Shown: positions 1-8,840 of the stretch, piece after piece | How the letters are laid out: every line of letters begins with the position of its first letter | Position numbering within the stretch: position 1 is the first letter of the stretch | Assembly (NCBI GenBank): GCA_019636385.1 | Contig: JAHBXT010000002.1 | Span: 1,116,001 to 1,180,000, forward strand | Length of the DNA: 64,000 bases | Origin: Pirellulaceae bacterium | GTDB lineage: Bacteria; Planctomycetota; Planctomycetia; Pirellulales; Pirellulaceae | Reading direction: 5' to 3' | Translations under genes and position numbers: made by a program | Notes under the pieces: generated by a model | Seen by the model: the letters and a program-made list of their open reading frames with translations, nothing else | Told to the model about the DNA's origin: nothing | Databases searched by the model: none

Positions 1-120
1 CCTTGCGAAAAAGGAAATTCCACAGTGCAATTACTGCCCATCACGAAGTACAAGGTTCGTGCATCCGAACCCTCTTCAGCGGAACGCTTCGTGATGAAGC
101 TTGCTGAGCCTTCTCGCTGA
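1..120 (+). CDS. C-terminal tail of an unidentified gene (partial)
   Basis: Frame 1 is open from the window edge to a TGA at 118-120 and encodes 39 residues ending in FVMKLAEPSR. The composition looks coding, but there is too little to assign a family. It points the same way as the VWA operon, with about 280 bp between them, so it is probably the preceding transcription unit. The call rests only on the open frame and could be chance. Confidence 0.4.
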   Translation, partial: PCEKGNSTVQLLPITKYKVRASEPSSAERFVMKLAEPSR

Positions 121-179
121 AGGTTGCGAACAGAGTTTGGGCTTATGGAATTCGGCGATGTCGCTAACCAGATCAAGTT

Positions 180-291
180 GGTTACGCTCTTTCAAAATTT
201 CTTCGATTGGCAAACACTCGGAATATTCGGGTTTTAGCAGTTTTCTCGCCTATTACGGCTATCGACCGCCGTAACCGCCACAGCCGGAACC
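180..291 (+). promoter_or_regulatory. Shared upstream element, copy E (before the VWA operon)
   Basis: GGTTACG (180-186), then CGTAACC (270-276), then a CGGAACC variant (285-291) exactly 15 bp further on. The first right box overlaps a small hairpin, TTACGGC/GCCGTAA (253-259/268-274). The last box ends 111 bp before the ATG at 403, exactly the distance in copy A. Four more copies precede genes between 25 and 35 kb. A regulatory role is inferred from copy number and position. Confidence 0.6.
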
Positions 292-402
292 AGGGGGTAA
301 GTGGAACCGGTTGTTTTTTTGCCGGTGCCGGTCGCGTGCTGGATACCGCGGCCCAGCCTTGCCACGGAACGGCTTCATACCCCATTTCAATGGAGCGGTG
401 TC

Positions 403-2247
403 ATGTTGTCGAAAATTCAGAGCGGTTTGGTAGCGTTACTCTTTTTGATCATTTCTTCGCCCTCGTTGGTGGCGGATGACGTATTGAAATCAGAGTTCGG
501 CGCACCCCTGAAGGTCATTGTGCGAAACGATTCCGCGGTGTTCGCGGAACCGACCGAATCTAGTCGTTCACAGCCACTACGTCAATTTGAATGGTTTTTT
601 GTCTTGCCCGCCGACGAGTCGGGAGCAAAAACCAAGAAAGGTCATTACCGTATTGCGACCGGTAAATCTCTCGCAAACGAAATCGGCTGGGTGAAAGCCG
701 ACGATGTTGTCGAATGGGAGCATCGACTAGTTGGAGGCTTTACTAAGCGAGGAAGACGGGGTCCGGCATACTTCTTTGAAAATCAGGCGGCGGTGCTGTC
801 GCATCTCAATGAAGGCGGCATTTCCGAAGCAATAAGCCGTGAGTCTGATGGCTCAGAAATATTCTCGTTGCTTCCGATACTAAAAGAGTTGAAGAGCACC
901 TTGGATGGGGAAGAAATAATAGTTTTTGAATTTGCCTATCTGCACACTGCAGATCCCAAAAACATCTTCTCGTCCGTCCATCAAAAAGAAGCAATTACCC
1001 TACCACAGGTCCAAGCAGAAATCACTCTCGACATTGTTTTCGTTATTGACACAACGTCGTCGATGAAACCACACATAGAAGCAGCGAAAGAAGTGGTTCG
1101 GAAGATCGCAGCTGCTGTGAATGCTAACCAGCATGTACGTGGACGAGTTCGTTTGGGTTTGGTTGGCTACCGCGACGAAGGCGACGAGTATGTCTCGAAG
1201 GTACTCTGCAGCTTGGAAAGCGGGAGCGACTTAGCCGTTTTCGAGAAAGTTCTCGCAAATACTGTAGTCGCTGGCGGCGGTGATGACCCAGAGCAAGTTT
1301 ATGCAGGATTGAGAACCGCCATCACCGACATTGCCTGGAACGATGTAGCCAATCGCCACATCATTTTGATCGGCGACGCTCCAAACCATGAAGGGGAAAA
1401 ATCGCTTGTAGCCGTTGATACGGTACTCGCTGCCGCTCAACCAGGTGCGTCAAGCGACGACGTTGAAGCATTGTTCCGCCACATTACCATGCATACGTTG
1501 CAAGTTGGAAGCGGCTCAGGGCCAATGAGTGACCTTTGCCGTGATCAATTTTCGACCATAGCGGCGGGGCGTGATTTCGCAGGAATCTCGGCCACTACCG
1601 ACAACACGACTAGCTTCATCGAAAGTTTAGCGGAGACACTTACGAATCGCGTTCGCGATACCGTGTCTATCGTTCAAGGTGATGTCGAAGAGTTTGCCGC
1701 AACGAAGGACCCCAACAAAGGTGCGATCGGCGCAATTCTTCAATACCTGGGCAAGGAGAAATTGGTTGGCGCGACGTTCGCCAGCGGTTATTCAGCCGAG
1801 ATAGATGCCGAAGGCAATCGAACGATCGAGCCCTTTGTGCTCGTCGGACGGAATGAGCTGAAATTGTTTGCGTCAGCTTTGGAGTTTTGTGTTCGGACGC
1901 TTGAGGGTGCAGGTGACCCAGGCAGCAAGGACGTCGATAAAATTCTGCAAGCACTCAGAACTCTAACCGTACATATCAGCTACGACGGTGAAATCACTGC
2001 CGACACTCCGCTCAAAGAGATATTGCAATTGATCTTAGGGCTACCCGTCAAGTCCAGGGTTTTTGATATGACCCCGGCACGATTGGCCGCGATGTCCCAG
2101 AAGGATTTCGAGTCTTGGGTCGCTGAAATCGATGCTAGCCACGCGATGGTCACCGGCCATATCGAAAACGCCCGTTGGTTCAATTTGGGAAAAGAGACCC
2201 GACCTCAACTTCGCTTCGCGTTCGTTCGGCTTAGTGACCTGCCATAA
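403..2247 (+). CDS. Secreted von Willebrand factor A (VWA) domain protein
   Basis: 614 residues. The ATG at 403 follows a GGAG-like site and opens a clear Sec signal peptide (LVALLFLIISSPSLVA), so upstream in-frame starts are rejected. A mixed N-terminal region (about residues 25-200, possibly SH3-like) precedes a VWA domain. That domain begins with a metal-binding DxTxS motif (DTTSSM, near residue 216) and contains GDAPNHEG further on. The C-terminal 200 residues are helical and unassigned. VWA domains bind proteins or ligands through a metal site. It is the first gene of an operon with an ABC exporter-like pair and two FGE-fold proteins, and lies under copy E of the shared element. A periplasmic sensor or scaffold role is inferred. 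Confidence 0.75.
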   Translation: MLSKIQSGLVALLFLIISSPSLVADDVLKSEFGAPLKVIVRNDSAVFAEPTESSRSQPLRQFEWFFVLPADESGAKTKKGHYRIATGKSLANEIGWVKADDVVEWEHRLVGGFTKRGRRGPAYFFENQAAVLSHLNEGGISEAISRESDGSEIFSLLPILKELKSTLDGEEIIVFEFAYLHTADPKNIFSSVHQKEAITLPQVQAEITLDIVFVIDTTSSMKPHIEAAKEVVRKIAAAVNANQHVRGRVRLGLVGYRDEGDEYVSKVLCSLESGSDLAVFEKVLANTVVAGGGDDPEQVYAGLRTAITDIAWNDVANRHIILIGDAPNHEGEKSLVAVDTVLAAAQPGASSDDVEALFRHITMHTLQVGSGSGPMSDLCRDQFSTIAAGRDFAGISATTDNTTSFIESLAETLTNRVRDTVSIVQGDVEEFAATKDPNKGAIGAILQYLGKEKLVGATFASGYSAEIDAEGNRTIEPFVLVGRNELKLFASALEFCVRTLEGAGDPGSKDVDKILQALRTLTVHISYDGEITADTPLKEILQLILGLPVKSRVFDMTPARLAAMSQKDFESWVAEIDASHAMVTGHIENARWFNLGKETRPQLRFAFVRLSDLP

Positions 2248-2262
2248 CTATTTGGCAAATAC

Positions 2263-2291
2263 GGCGAGGAAGCCGCCCTGGCTTCCTCGCC
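2263..2291 (+). terminator. Perfect 12-bp hairpin between the VWA and ABC genes
   Basis: GGCGAGGAAGCC (2263-2274) pairs exactly with GGCTTCCTCGCC (2280-2291) around a 5-nt loop. It starts 15 bp after the VWA stop codon. The 3' flank is ATTCTCTCTCC rather than a T-run, so it looks more like an attenuator or mRNA-stability stem than a strong intrinsic terminator. It may lower expression of the ABC genes relative to the VWA gene. Confidence 0.55.
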
Positions 2292-2327
2292 ATTCTCTCT
2301 CCGTCACAATTATCTGGAGCGCATATC

Positions 2328-3224
2328 ATGACTGAGTACGCAATTACCATAAAAAATCTTCAACATTTGTATAACACCCCAACACGCCGCTTTCTTCTCC
2401 AGGTGGTTGACTTGGTGATCCCGATGGGAGGTCTCTTGACGATCCTGGGAGAATCAGGCTCTGGCAAGACCACGCTACAAAGCCGACTCGGCCTATTGTT
2501 GGCACTAAAGAGCGATGAGTACTCGACCGTTGAGGAGTTTCGTATCAACGAGCGAGCATCGCCTCGTCGAGTTGTCAGCCACGATGTTGCTGAGCTACTC
2601 AAGAAAGGGAAAGCTGGGAAGAAAAAGATGGAGGCTCTCCGCCGACGTTTGATGGGATTCTATCTGCAAAGTGGTGAGCTCATCCCGACGCTTACCATCA
2701 AAGAAAATGTTGCAATGCCGCTTAGGCTCAACGGAGCCTCCGCGAAGGAAGCGAACAAGCGGGCGGAAGGGCTACTGGGTTATCTTCTGGGGGTTTCTGA
2801 AAAGAACATCCCAGAGAAACTTCCATTGGAGTACTCCGGTGGCGAATACCAACGAATCGCCTTGGCGCGTGCCATCGCCCATCGGCCACAAATCTTATTC
2901 GTTGATGAGCCCACAAGCAGTCTGGATACACCAAACAAACGTCGTGTACTGGACCTGATGAGCACGCTCGCTCGCGACGAAGAGACAACCGTGATCATGA
3001 TCAACCATGACCACGCATTGGCTCGGAGTTACTCCGATTACATCGTCAATATCAGCGCAATCCCAGAGGGCTGGGATGATGAAATTGGGTTGCCGTTCCG
3101 CGAAAGCGATGGCTTCGGTACGCCAATCAGTTTCGAAGCCAAGATCGACGGCTCCTGGTTCCCTACAAACTCGCATTTCCAAGTTGATTACACACCTTCT
3201 CATGAGGAATATCATGTTGCCTAA
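2328..3224 (+). CDS. ABC transporter ATPase, MacB/LolD-type
   Basis: 298 residues, ATG at 2328 after a GGAG site. Walker A is GESGSGKTT (residues 41-49), the signature is YSGGEYQRIALARA, and Walker B plus D-loop read ILFVDEPTSSLD. The H-loop histidine is in MINHDHAL. The ATP-binding set is complete, so it should be active. The 35-residue insert after Walker A (KKGKAGKKK region) is longer than usual for LolD. The last 12 bp overlap the next gene, an FtsX-type permease, so the pair probably forms a mechanotransmission-type ABC complex (lipoprotein release, export or envelope signalling) and not an importer. The substrate is unknown. Confidence 0.88.
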   Translation: MTEYAITIKNLQHLYNTPTRRFLLQVVDLVIPMGGLLTILGESGSGKTTLQSRLGLLLALKSDEYSTVEEFRINERASPRRVVSHDVAELLKKGKAGKKKMEALRRRLMGFYLQSGELIPTLTIKENVAMPLRLNGASAKEANKRAEGLLGYLLGVSEKNIPEKLPLEYSGGEYQRIALARAIAHRPQILFVDEPTSSLDTPNKRRVLDLMSTLARDEETTVIMINHDHALARSYSDYIVNISAIPEGWDDEIGLPFRESDGFGTPISFEAKIDGSWFPTNSHFQVDYTPSHEEYHVA

Positions 3225-5265
3225 AGACTCGATTCGCATGCACTTGTACTATGGAGAAATCGCCTTGAAGGATTCCTGGCGATCTCGAACTACGCTCCTG
3301 ACAACTGCGACCGTCTTCGCAGGTATTTGTTTGCTGTTACTGGTACTGGCAGGCCTCAAAAGCGGTCTCGTCCAGCAACTCCGCGACGACATTGGCTCCA
3401 ACCCATCGTCAATTAAGGGCGATTTGTTCGCGACCAGCGATGACCTAGCATTGTCGGCTGCATCTGAGGCCGATCTGATCGCTGGTTTACCTCCGGGCAC
3501 AATCATTGTTCCCGAAATCACCAAGCTCGGGACGATCTTGACTCCGAAGGCGAGAGTCGACGGTGTTACTCTACAGACGACCGTACCGGGCGACCCAATC
3601 CTTGCTTACCACGGAGCAGGTATCTCTGGGGCTACCGCTCCAGAGCTGGTGGTCTCACCTGCGGTCGCTCAGACCCTTGGATTGTCGGATCAAGCGATTA
3701 ACTCTGGTACATCGAATGTCACTATTGAGTTGACCCGGAGTGAAGGGCGTGAAGCGATTACCGCCCGACTTCAAGTTTCGGTTCGTGCAGTTTTCGGAAC
3801 AGAGGGCAGCAAATCGAAAACCGCTTACCTGTCTCGGCACTTCATGGAACAGTTAGAGGACTTCACAAAGGGGGAAGCGGTTATTGAACATGCATGGCCA
3901 GGCCTTCCCGTTGAAGATTCTATCGGGCATCAGGGATATTTGGCCTTCACAAAGCAGGCGTACTCGGGCGAAGACATCAAACGATTGCATCTGCGCGGTT
4001 TCAAGGCCATGCCCATTTCGTATGACAACTCAATCCAGGAAAGATCCCGATGGCGAGATCTCTATGGAATGCTTAAGCCGCATGACCTCCATGTCTACTT
4101 GGTCACCTCCCAGACTCAAAGCGATCGTTTGGAGCAGTATTTGAACTTCGAGGTCAGCGAGGTCGAGGACATTACTACCTGTGACGATGTCATGCTCTAT
4201 TGGTCTGAGCCAACAGCAGCCAAGATCGATGGCAAAGATCACAGATTGGTTGGGATTTCTGGATCATTGAAATGGCTTCGCGGGTACTTCGTCGACACGC
4301 GTGTGCGAATGATTGGAGCAGAGCTTCCTCGGGTGATGATTCCGTTCGGTACGGCCACGACTGATCTTGTTGGCTTGGAGTTGTCGGACGGTCAAACGTT
4401 GAATTTGACATGCAGTCCCCCGCCGACGGGCATCAACGAACTTAAGGCATCAAAGCTTTATTCCAAGGTCGACGCGTTCGTTCCTAAATTTGACGATTTC
4501 GTAGAAGGTTTTGGAGGGCTGTTAGGCAACATGCTTGGCAGTCTGGATGCTCTGGCAGCACGGGAACAATCCGGTGCACGAGCCACGTTGCTAGCCATTG
4601 AACAGCAAATCGACGCCAATCGCGATCCGATCGCCATAGTTCCGGCCAGTCTACTAGCCGCCGTTCATCGACACCGGCAAGGCACCCTTACCTTTGATCC
4701 AACCACCCAAAATTTTGAGAGAGCCAACACGCCAAATCGTTACTATAGCGGTCGCTTCTACGCCCGGGTGCTGGACGACGTTCCCGTGATCGATGAACAT
4801 CTGCAAAGCCTTGGCTACAGCACTGTCTCATCGCGTCTGCAGGTGCTTGAAATGCAAGGCTATGCGGGCACGCTCGACCTACTGGTAGTCATCCTGCAAG
4901 TCATTGCGGTCTTTCTTGGATTCGTCACGTCTAGTGTCATATTCATGGAAGTGACGCGCCGCCGCCAAACGTCTATCGGCATCATGCAGATTATGGGTAT
5001 GCAATCACAGGGCATCTTCTTGTTCGTCTTCTTTCGCGCCATCCTCATCGCCGGCTTGGGTTGGGCAATGGCCAGCGTACTGTCTTTGTTGATCGCAACG
5101 GGACTCCCGTTGATTGCAAACGCCGAGTGCCGATTGTCCATCGTGGACTTCGCTCAGGTCTTTGTGGGGGCCATTCTCTGCTCGGCGCTGGGCGTAGCCT
5201 ACCACGCGTATGCAGCTACCAAGTTAGATCCCATGCTCGCCATTAAATCTGGAAAGGTTCAATAA
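3214..5265 (+). CDS. ABC permease, FtsX/MacB type
   Basis: 683 residues. The ATG at 3214 is preceded by GAGGA (3204-3208) inside the end of the ATPase gene, giving translational coupling. One membrane helix lies near residues 28-48, then a periplasmic domain of about 500 residues, then three C-terminal helices carrying the FtsX-type region (RRRQTSIGIMQIMGM, then two hydrophobic spans). This is the classical one-plus-three topology of type VII ABC permeases. The periplasmic part is unusually long, so substrate or partner recognition is probably specialised. Its partner is the upstream ATPase. The VWA and FGE-fold neighbours suggest an envelope complex. Confidence 0.82.
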   Translation: MLPKDSIRMHLYYGEIALKDSWRSRTTLLTTATVFAGICLLLLVLAGLKSGLVQQLRDDIGSNPSSIKGDLFATSDDLALSAASEADLIAGLPPGTIIVPEITKLGTILTPKARVDGVTLQTTVPGDPILAYHGAGISGATAPELVVSPAVAQTLGLSDQAINSGTSNVTIELTRSEGREAITARLQVSVRAVFGTEGSKSKTAYLSRHFMEQLEDFTKGEAVIEHAWPGLPVEDSIGHQGYLAFTKQAYSGEDIKRLHLRGFKAMPISYDNSIQERSRWRDLYGMLKPHDLHVYLVTSQTQSDRLEQYLNFEVSEVEDITTCDDVMLYWSEPTAAKIDGKDHRLVGISGSLKWLRGYFVDTRVRMIGAELPRVMIPFGTATTDLVGLELSDGQTLNLTCSPPPTGINELKASKLYSKVDAFVPKFDDFVEGFGGLLGNMLGSLDALAAREQSGARATLLAIEQQIDANRDPIAIVPASLLAAVHRHRQGTLTFDPTTQNFERANTPNRYYSGRFYARVLDDVPVIDEHLQSLGYSTVSSRLQVLEMQGYAGTLDLLVVILQVIAVFLGFVTSSVIFMEVTRRRQTSIGIMQIMGMQSQGIFLFVFFRAILIAGLGWAMASVLSLLIATGLPLIANAECRLSIVDFAQVFVGAILCSALGVAYHAYAATKLDPMLAIKSGKVQ

Positions 5266-5285
5266 CCATGTTCACTGGAGAAATT

Positions 5286-6842
5286 ATGATGTCACACCCA
5301 GGCAATAACCACGATAAAGTCTTTGGACAAGATGCGGATCTCGGCGGGAAGGTTGAACGCCTTCCGAGACAGCCGTCTCCGCCGACGCGATCGGTGCAGC
5401 CGGTCACGTTGCAGCCTGTCGGGGAGAATCCTGACACAGCGAATCCCGGCACAGCGAAATCACTTAATCGGCAGACAGCTTCAAACAGCCTTCGCGAAGG
5501 GAATTTACGCCTTGTGGAGCAAGACGCAAGGTTCGCTCGCCACGGGTACCTTCAAGACCAGAACTCTTGGCTGCGACACTATTTTCCGCTCCTCATACTT
5601 ACCGCTATTGCGGCGATTGGTGCATATTGTGTTGCAACTAATCAGGGGATGTTCTTCCCACAGATGTCACCTGCCTCTTCCCCGTTCCCAAAGGACGATC
5701 CATTGGCATCGGGTCCATCTGAAACTCCGGTAATCGAAGCAAACAACCCGCGAGCACGGGATGAGTCGAATAACAACAAGTCGCAATTGCCTGCCAGCGA
5801 GCCTCCGGCTACGGAACGTGGCCAACCTGGCCCAACTGCGGCAACGACGACTACTTCGCGGAACCTAGACCATCTTTTTGATCGGCTAGCTCGACTGGAC
5901 TTGGAATTCAGCCACCTGAAAGTTGAGCTCTCTGAATTGAAGAACGTCCAGGAACTGAAAGCAATACAGAGCCTCAGGAACGAAGCTTTAACGAAAGGCA
6001 TTTCAACTGGACAACTTTTCCTCAGAGCCAGTGCAGACCCCAAAAGTGAGAACGCTATCCCATTGGTCTATGTAAGTGCTGGAAGGTTTCTGATTGGGCA
6101 AACTGAACAACAACGCGTCGCGAGCGCGCGGGCGTCCGCTTCAGCCCACTTTGATTTTTCGACTCCTGCTCACTTGATTAATGTCGAGACCGGATATTTC
6201 ATAGGAGTTTACGAAGTCACGGTCGGACAATTGGCTGAGTTCACTACCCAGCGAACGTCTGAGGAGGTGACTTCGACGCCTTTACCGCATCCGAGCGAAA
6301 AGGACCGCAATTTGCCTGCCACCTCGATTGACTGGTCGACAGCGATGAACTTTTGCGACTGGTTGAGTCGCCTCAACGGTGGTGTGACAGTCCGGCTACC
6401 GACCGAAGTCGAGTGGGAATACGCAGCGCGAGGCAACCTCTTCGTGCAGCAGTTCGAGTCGATGCAGGAACCCAATGTCGTGTTGGGCGGCCCATGGCCA
6501 GTCAATGACAATTCACTGGATCGTTCTTGGAGTGGTTGTGTTGCCATGAACTCGAATGTGCAAGAGTGGACGATCGACTCATGGGACGAGAAAGCCTACC
6601 AACGACGCACGATGACTCCCAGTTCCTCACGCTCGAACGAAGTCTTTGTCTACAAAGGTTTCAATGAAAAAGAGCTGGCTACAAGAAACGAGGCGCGAGC
6701 TGTACGCGGTTCCAGTTTTAAAGATGTGGCTGCCAATCGGGAACTCGCTTTGCGACGCTTCAAACCCGCCAACGCAAAAGAAGATACTCTCGGATTTCGC
6801 ATAGTTGTGCCAGTGGTCAGCGAACTAAACGCAGGAGATTGA
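5286..6842 (+). CDS. Membrane-anchored FGE-sulfatase-fold protein, catalytic cysteines absent
   Basis: 518 residues. The start at 5286 (or 5289) is chosen because GGAGAA lies just upstream. A Pro/Ser-rich cytoplasmic segment is followed by one membrane helix (about residues 101-121), a coiled-coil-like stretch (DRLARLDLEFSHLKVELSEL) and a C-terminal formylglycine-generating-enzyme fold. That fold is recognised from EVTVGQLAEF, RLPTEVEWEYAARG, NVQEWTID and AVRGSSF. True sulfatase-activating enzymes carry a cysteine pair near this C-terminus; here the position reads RGSSFKDVAANRE with no cysteine. It is therefore probably a binding module, not an enzyme. It follows the permease gene directly and is followed 3 bp later by a second FGE-fold gene. 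Confidence 0.78.
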   Translation: MMSHPGNNHDKVFGQDADLGGKVERLPRQPSPPTRSVQPVTLQPVGENPDTANPGTAKSLNRQTASNSLREGNLRLVEQDARFARHGYLQDQNSWLRHYFPLLILTAIAAIGAYCVATNQGMFFPQMSPASSPFPKDDPLASGPSETPVIEANNPRARDESNNNKSQLPASEPPATERGQPGPTAATTTTSRNLDHLFDRLARLDLEFSHLKVELSELKNVQELKAIQSLRNEALTKGISTGQLFLRASADPKSENAIPLVYVSAGRFLIGQTEQQRVASARASASAHFDFSTPAHLINVETGYFIGVYEVTVGQLAEFTTQRTSEEVTSTPLPHPSEKDRNLPATSIDWSTAMNFCDWLSRLNGGVTVRLPTEVEWEYAARGNLFVQQFESMQEPNVVLGGPWPVNDNSLDRSWSGCVAMNSNVQEWTIDSWDEKAYQRRTMTPSSSRSNEVFVYKGFNEKELATRNEARAVRGSSFKDVAANRELALRRFKPANAKEDTLGFRIVVPVVSELNAGD

Positions 6843-6845
6843 GAT

Positions 6846-7778
6846 ATGGGTCATGTAGCAACACTAAACAACGATCATTCGAAGCACGTGCGAAGCGAAC
6901 CAGCCAGCAAGCCCCTCAAAACGCACATCGTCGGTGTGCTGCTCGCGATGTTGATGCTCGTCGGGGGATGCAGTCGATCGACGAGCTCGCCCGAGGCAGC
7001 GGTGGAGCCAGCAAGTCGCGATAGCGGTGATAGCTCACGATCATACCTACCGCCGCCCAGTGCGTCGGCCGATCCGTCAGTTATCCATTTTGTATCCATT
7101 CCGGGAGGTAGTGCCAGACTTGGTTCGCTGTCCAATGAACCTGGTCGCGACCCGGCTTTGGAACGCTTGACCACGTACACAGTCGCCCCATTCGAAATGT
7201 CCGTCAGCGAGATCACCCGTGCTCAGTGGTTCCCGATCATGGAGCCGCATCGATCGGCCAGCACCAGCGGCGGAAACTTGCCCATCACCAACATCAACTG
7301 GTACCAAGCGACTCAATATTGTCACCTGTTGACCATCAAAACGGGAATGGTCCACCGCTTGCCGACCGAAATCGAGTGGGAGTACGCCTGCCGAGCCGGC
7401 TCGAGCGAGTTGCTGGCCGTTTGGGATGGCAACTGCTCGTTATCAGACGCCATCACTACCTTTCACCGAGGAGATTCGGGCAAACTTCTGAGAGGCATCA
7501 AAGCGAGTTGCAACATTGACTCGGGACGGATTCAGCCGGTGGGGCAGTTCCGTCCGAATCGTTTTGGTCTGGTCGATATGCATGGCAACTGTTGGGAGTG
7601 GCTCACCCTGGAAAGCCCGCTCAGCGAGCCACCGAGTCCGCTCCACGCGCCCATCCGCGGCGGCTCGGCAATCTCCACCAACCCACTGGACGCCCGAGCC
7701 GCCAATCGAGCATGGCAAAAAAGGAACGACGCCGCAGAGTCGATCGGGCTACGAGTGGTGCGTGAGACGATAAACTAG
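6846..7778 (+). CDS. Lipoprotein with an FGE-sulfatase-like fold
   Basis: 310 residues beginning 3 bp after the previous stop. A hydrophobic segment ends in LVGGC, a lipobox, so the mature protein should start at the cysteine near residue 42. From about residue 80 it carries the FGE-type fold: ISEITRAQWFPIM, LPITNINWYQATQYC, RLPTEIEWEYACRAG, GNCWEWL and RGGSAIS. The catalytic cysteine pair of real formylglycine-generating enzymes is missing at the end (RGGSAISTNPLDARAANR). The protein is shorter than and paralogous to the upstream gene. A binding or sensor role on the periplasmic face beside the ABC permease is inferred. Confidence 0.78.
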   Translation: MGHVATLNNDHSKHVRSEPASKPLKTHIVGVLLAMLMLVGGCSRSTSSPEAAVEPASRDSGDSSRSYLPPPSASADPSVIHFVSIPGGSARLGSLSNEPGRDPALERLTTYTVAPFEMSVSEITRAQWFPIMEPHRSASTSGGNLPITNINWYQATQYCHLLTIKTGMVHRLPTEIEWEYACRAGSSELLAVWDGNCSLSDAITTFHRGDSGKLLRGIKASCNIDSGRIQPVGQFRPNRFGLVDMHGNCWEWLTLESPLSEPPSPLHAPIRGGSAISTNPLDARAANRAWQKRNDAAESIGLRVVRETIN

Positions 7779-7853
7779 TAAGGAAGACAATAGAAAATTT
7801 AAAGCTAATCTAGGAACCGACCGAGCCCGAGGAAGTTAGCTAGCTACGAGATT

Positions 7854-7925
7854 GCTGCTGAGCAGCGTGATATTCATGCCAACCAAATAGCGAAAAACGC
7901 TATTGCTGGTAGCGAGTTCGCTACC
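7854..7925. other. Three tandem hairpins in the 7779-8066 spacer
   Basis: This 288-bp spacer has no gene. It contains GCTGC-TGA-GCAGC (about 7854-7866), AATAGCG-AAAAA-CGCTATT (7886-7904) and GGTAGCGA-GT-TCGCTACC (7908-7925), followed by a further TAGCGG. No T-run follows. These may end the VWA-FGE operon or be leader structure for the ABC importer operon. Confidence 0.45.
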
Positions 7926-8066
7926 TCATGTAGCGGTCCTCAAGTGCCACAAATGGCAAATTGGGAAACCCGCTCTTTGGCACGCGTCTTGCGGATGGGA
8001 ACGCTCGGTTTCAAAGTTTGAGTGGAATTAGCTTAAAATCAAAGCAAAGTTTGAGAAAGAATTGAA

Positions 8067-8840
8067 GTGTCCGGTATTTCAGCTATCAACCTAACTGTTT
8101 CTTTCGGTGAGGACGCTGTGTTTAGCGATCTCAACATAACAATCAGGGAAGGCGAGAGTACTGCAATTCTTGGAACATCGGGCAGAGGTAAATCCACGCT
8201 GCTTCGTAGTCTTGCCGGATTGCCTCCATCGCCAAAACAAGGGTCTGTTCTCATCGCAGGAACTGCTCCAAAAGAAATGCACAAACGCAAAGAACTTTGG
8301 TTTCTTTTCCAAGAGCCGGTTGTTTTCCCAAATCGAACGGTGGCCCAGCACCTTCAGCTGGCTTTTCAATTGCATGATCGCAAGGTAAGCGAAGCTAGGT
8401 TAAATGAGGTGATGAGAACAGTTGGACTAACGAACGCTATAGCCAAGTATCCGCACCAACTTTCTGTTGGAATGCGAGCTCGGCTAGCGTTGGCGATGTC
8501 ATTCTGTGTTGCGCCACGATTTTTATTTGCAGACGAACCGTTCTCCAGCTTGGATTCGGGCTACCGCAATACGTTAAACATTGCATTGAGGACGCTTCAG
8601 CTCGGCGCGAAATCAACGGTCGTATGGATTACTCACGAAATAAGAGATGCTATCTTGTTCGCTGATCGCGTTCTAGTACTCGCCGGAAAGCCAGCAAGAA
8701 TCGAATGCGATATATCGTTTCCCTTAATTGACGAAAGCTCGTACTTGGCGAAGTCTACTCTGCGTGCATTGACTCCAGACGCTGAAAAGGCCTACGAGCA
8801 ACTTATGCTAGCAATAGAAAAGGATGTCTTAGTAGCATGA
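8067..8840 (+). CDS. ABC importer ATPase, nitrate/taurine/thiamine-precursor type
   Basis: 257 residues with a GTG start at 8067 behind GAGAAAGA. Walker A is GTSGRGKST (near residues 33-41). The signature is altered: LSVGMRARLALA where most relatives have LSGGMxQR. Walker B is FLFADEPFSSLD and the H-loop is WITHEIRDA. The family resembles SsuB, TauB and ThiZ. It overlaps the permease by 4 bp (ATGA) and heads a compact operon that continues through a substrate-binding protein into two methyltransferases and signalling genes. The missing signature glycine may slow ATP turnover; this is an inference. Confidence 0.85.
   Translation: MSGISAINLTVSFGEDAVFSDLNITIREGESTAILGTSGRGKSTLLRSLAGLPPSPKQGSVLIAGTAPKEMHKRKELWFLFQEPVVFPNRTVAQHLQLAFQLHDRKVSEARLNEVMRTVGLTNAIAKYPHQLSVGMRARLALAMSFCVAPRFLFADEPFSSLDSGYRNTLNIALRTLQLGAKSTVVWITHEIRDAILFADRVLVLAGKPARIECDISFPLIDESSYLAKSTLRALTPDAEKAYEQLMLAIEKDVLVA

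Noticed and set aside
5286..7778. Sulfatase-activating formylglycine-generating enzymes
   Set aside because: The fold fits, but the essential C-terminal cysteine pair is missing in both proteins and no sulfatase gene is nearby.
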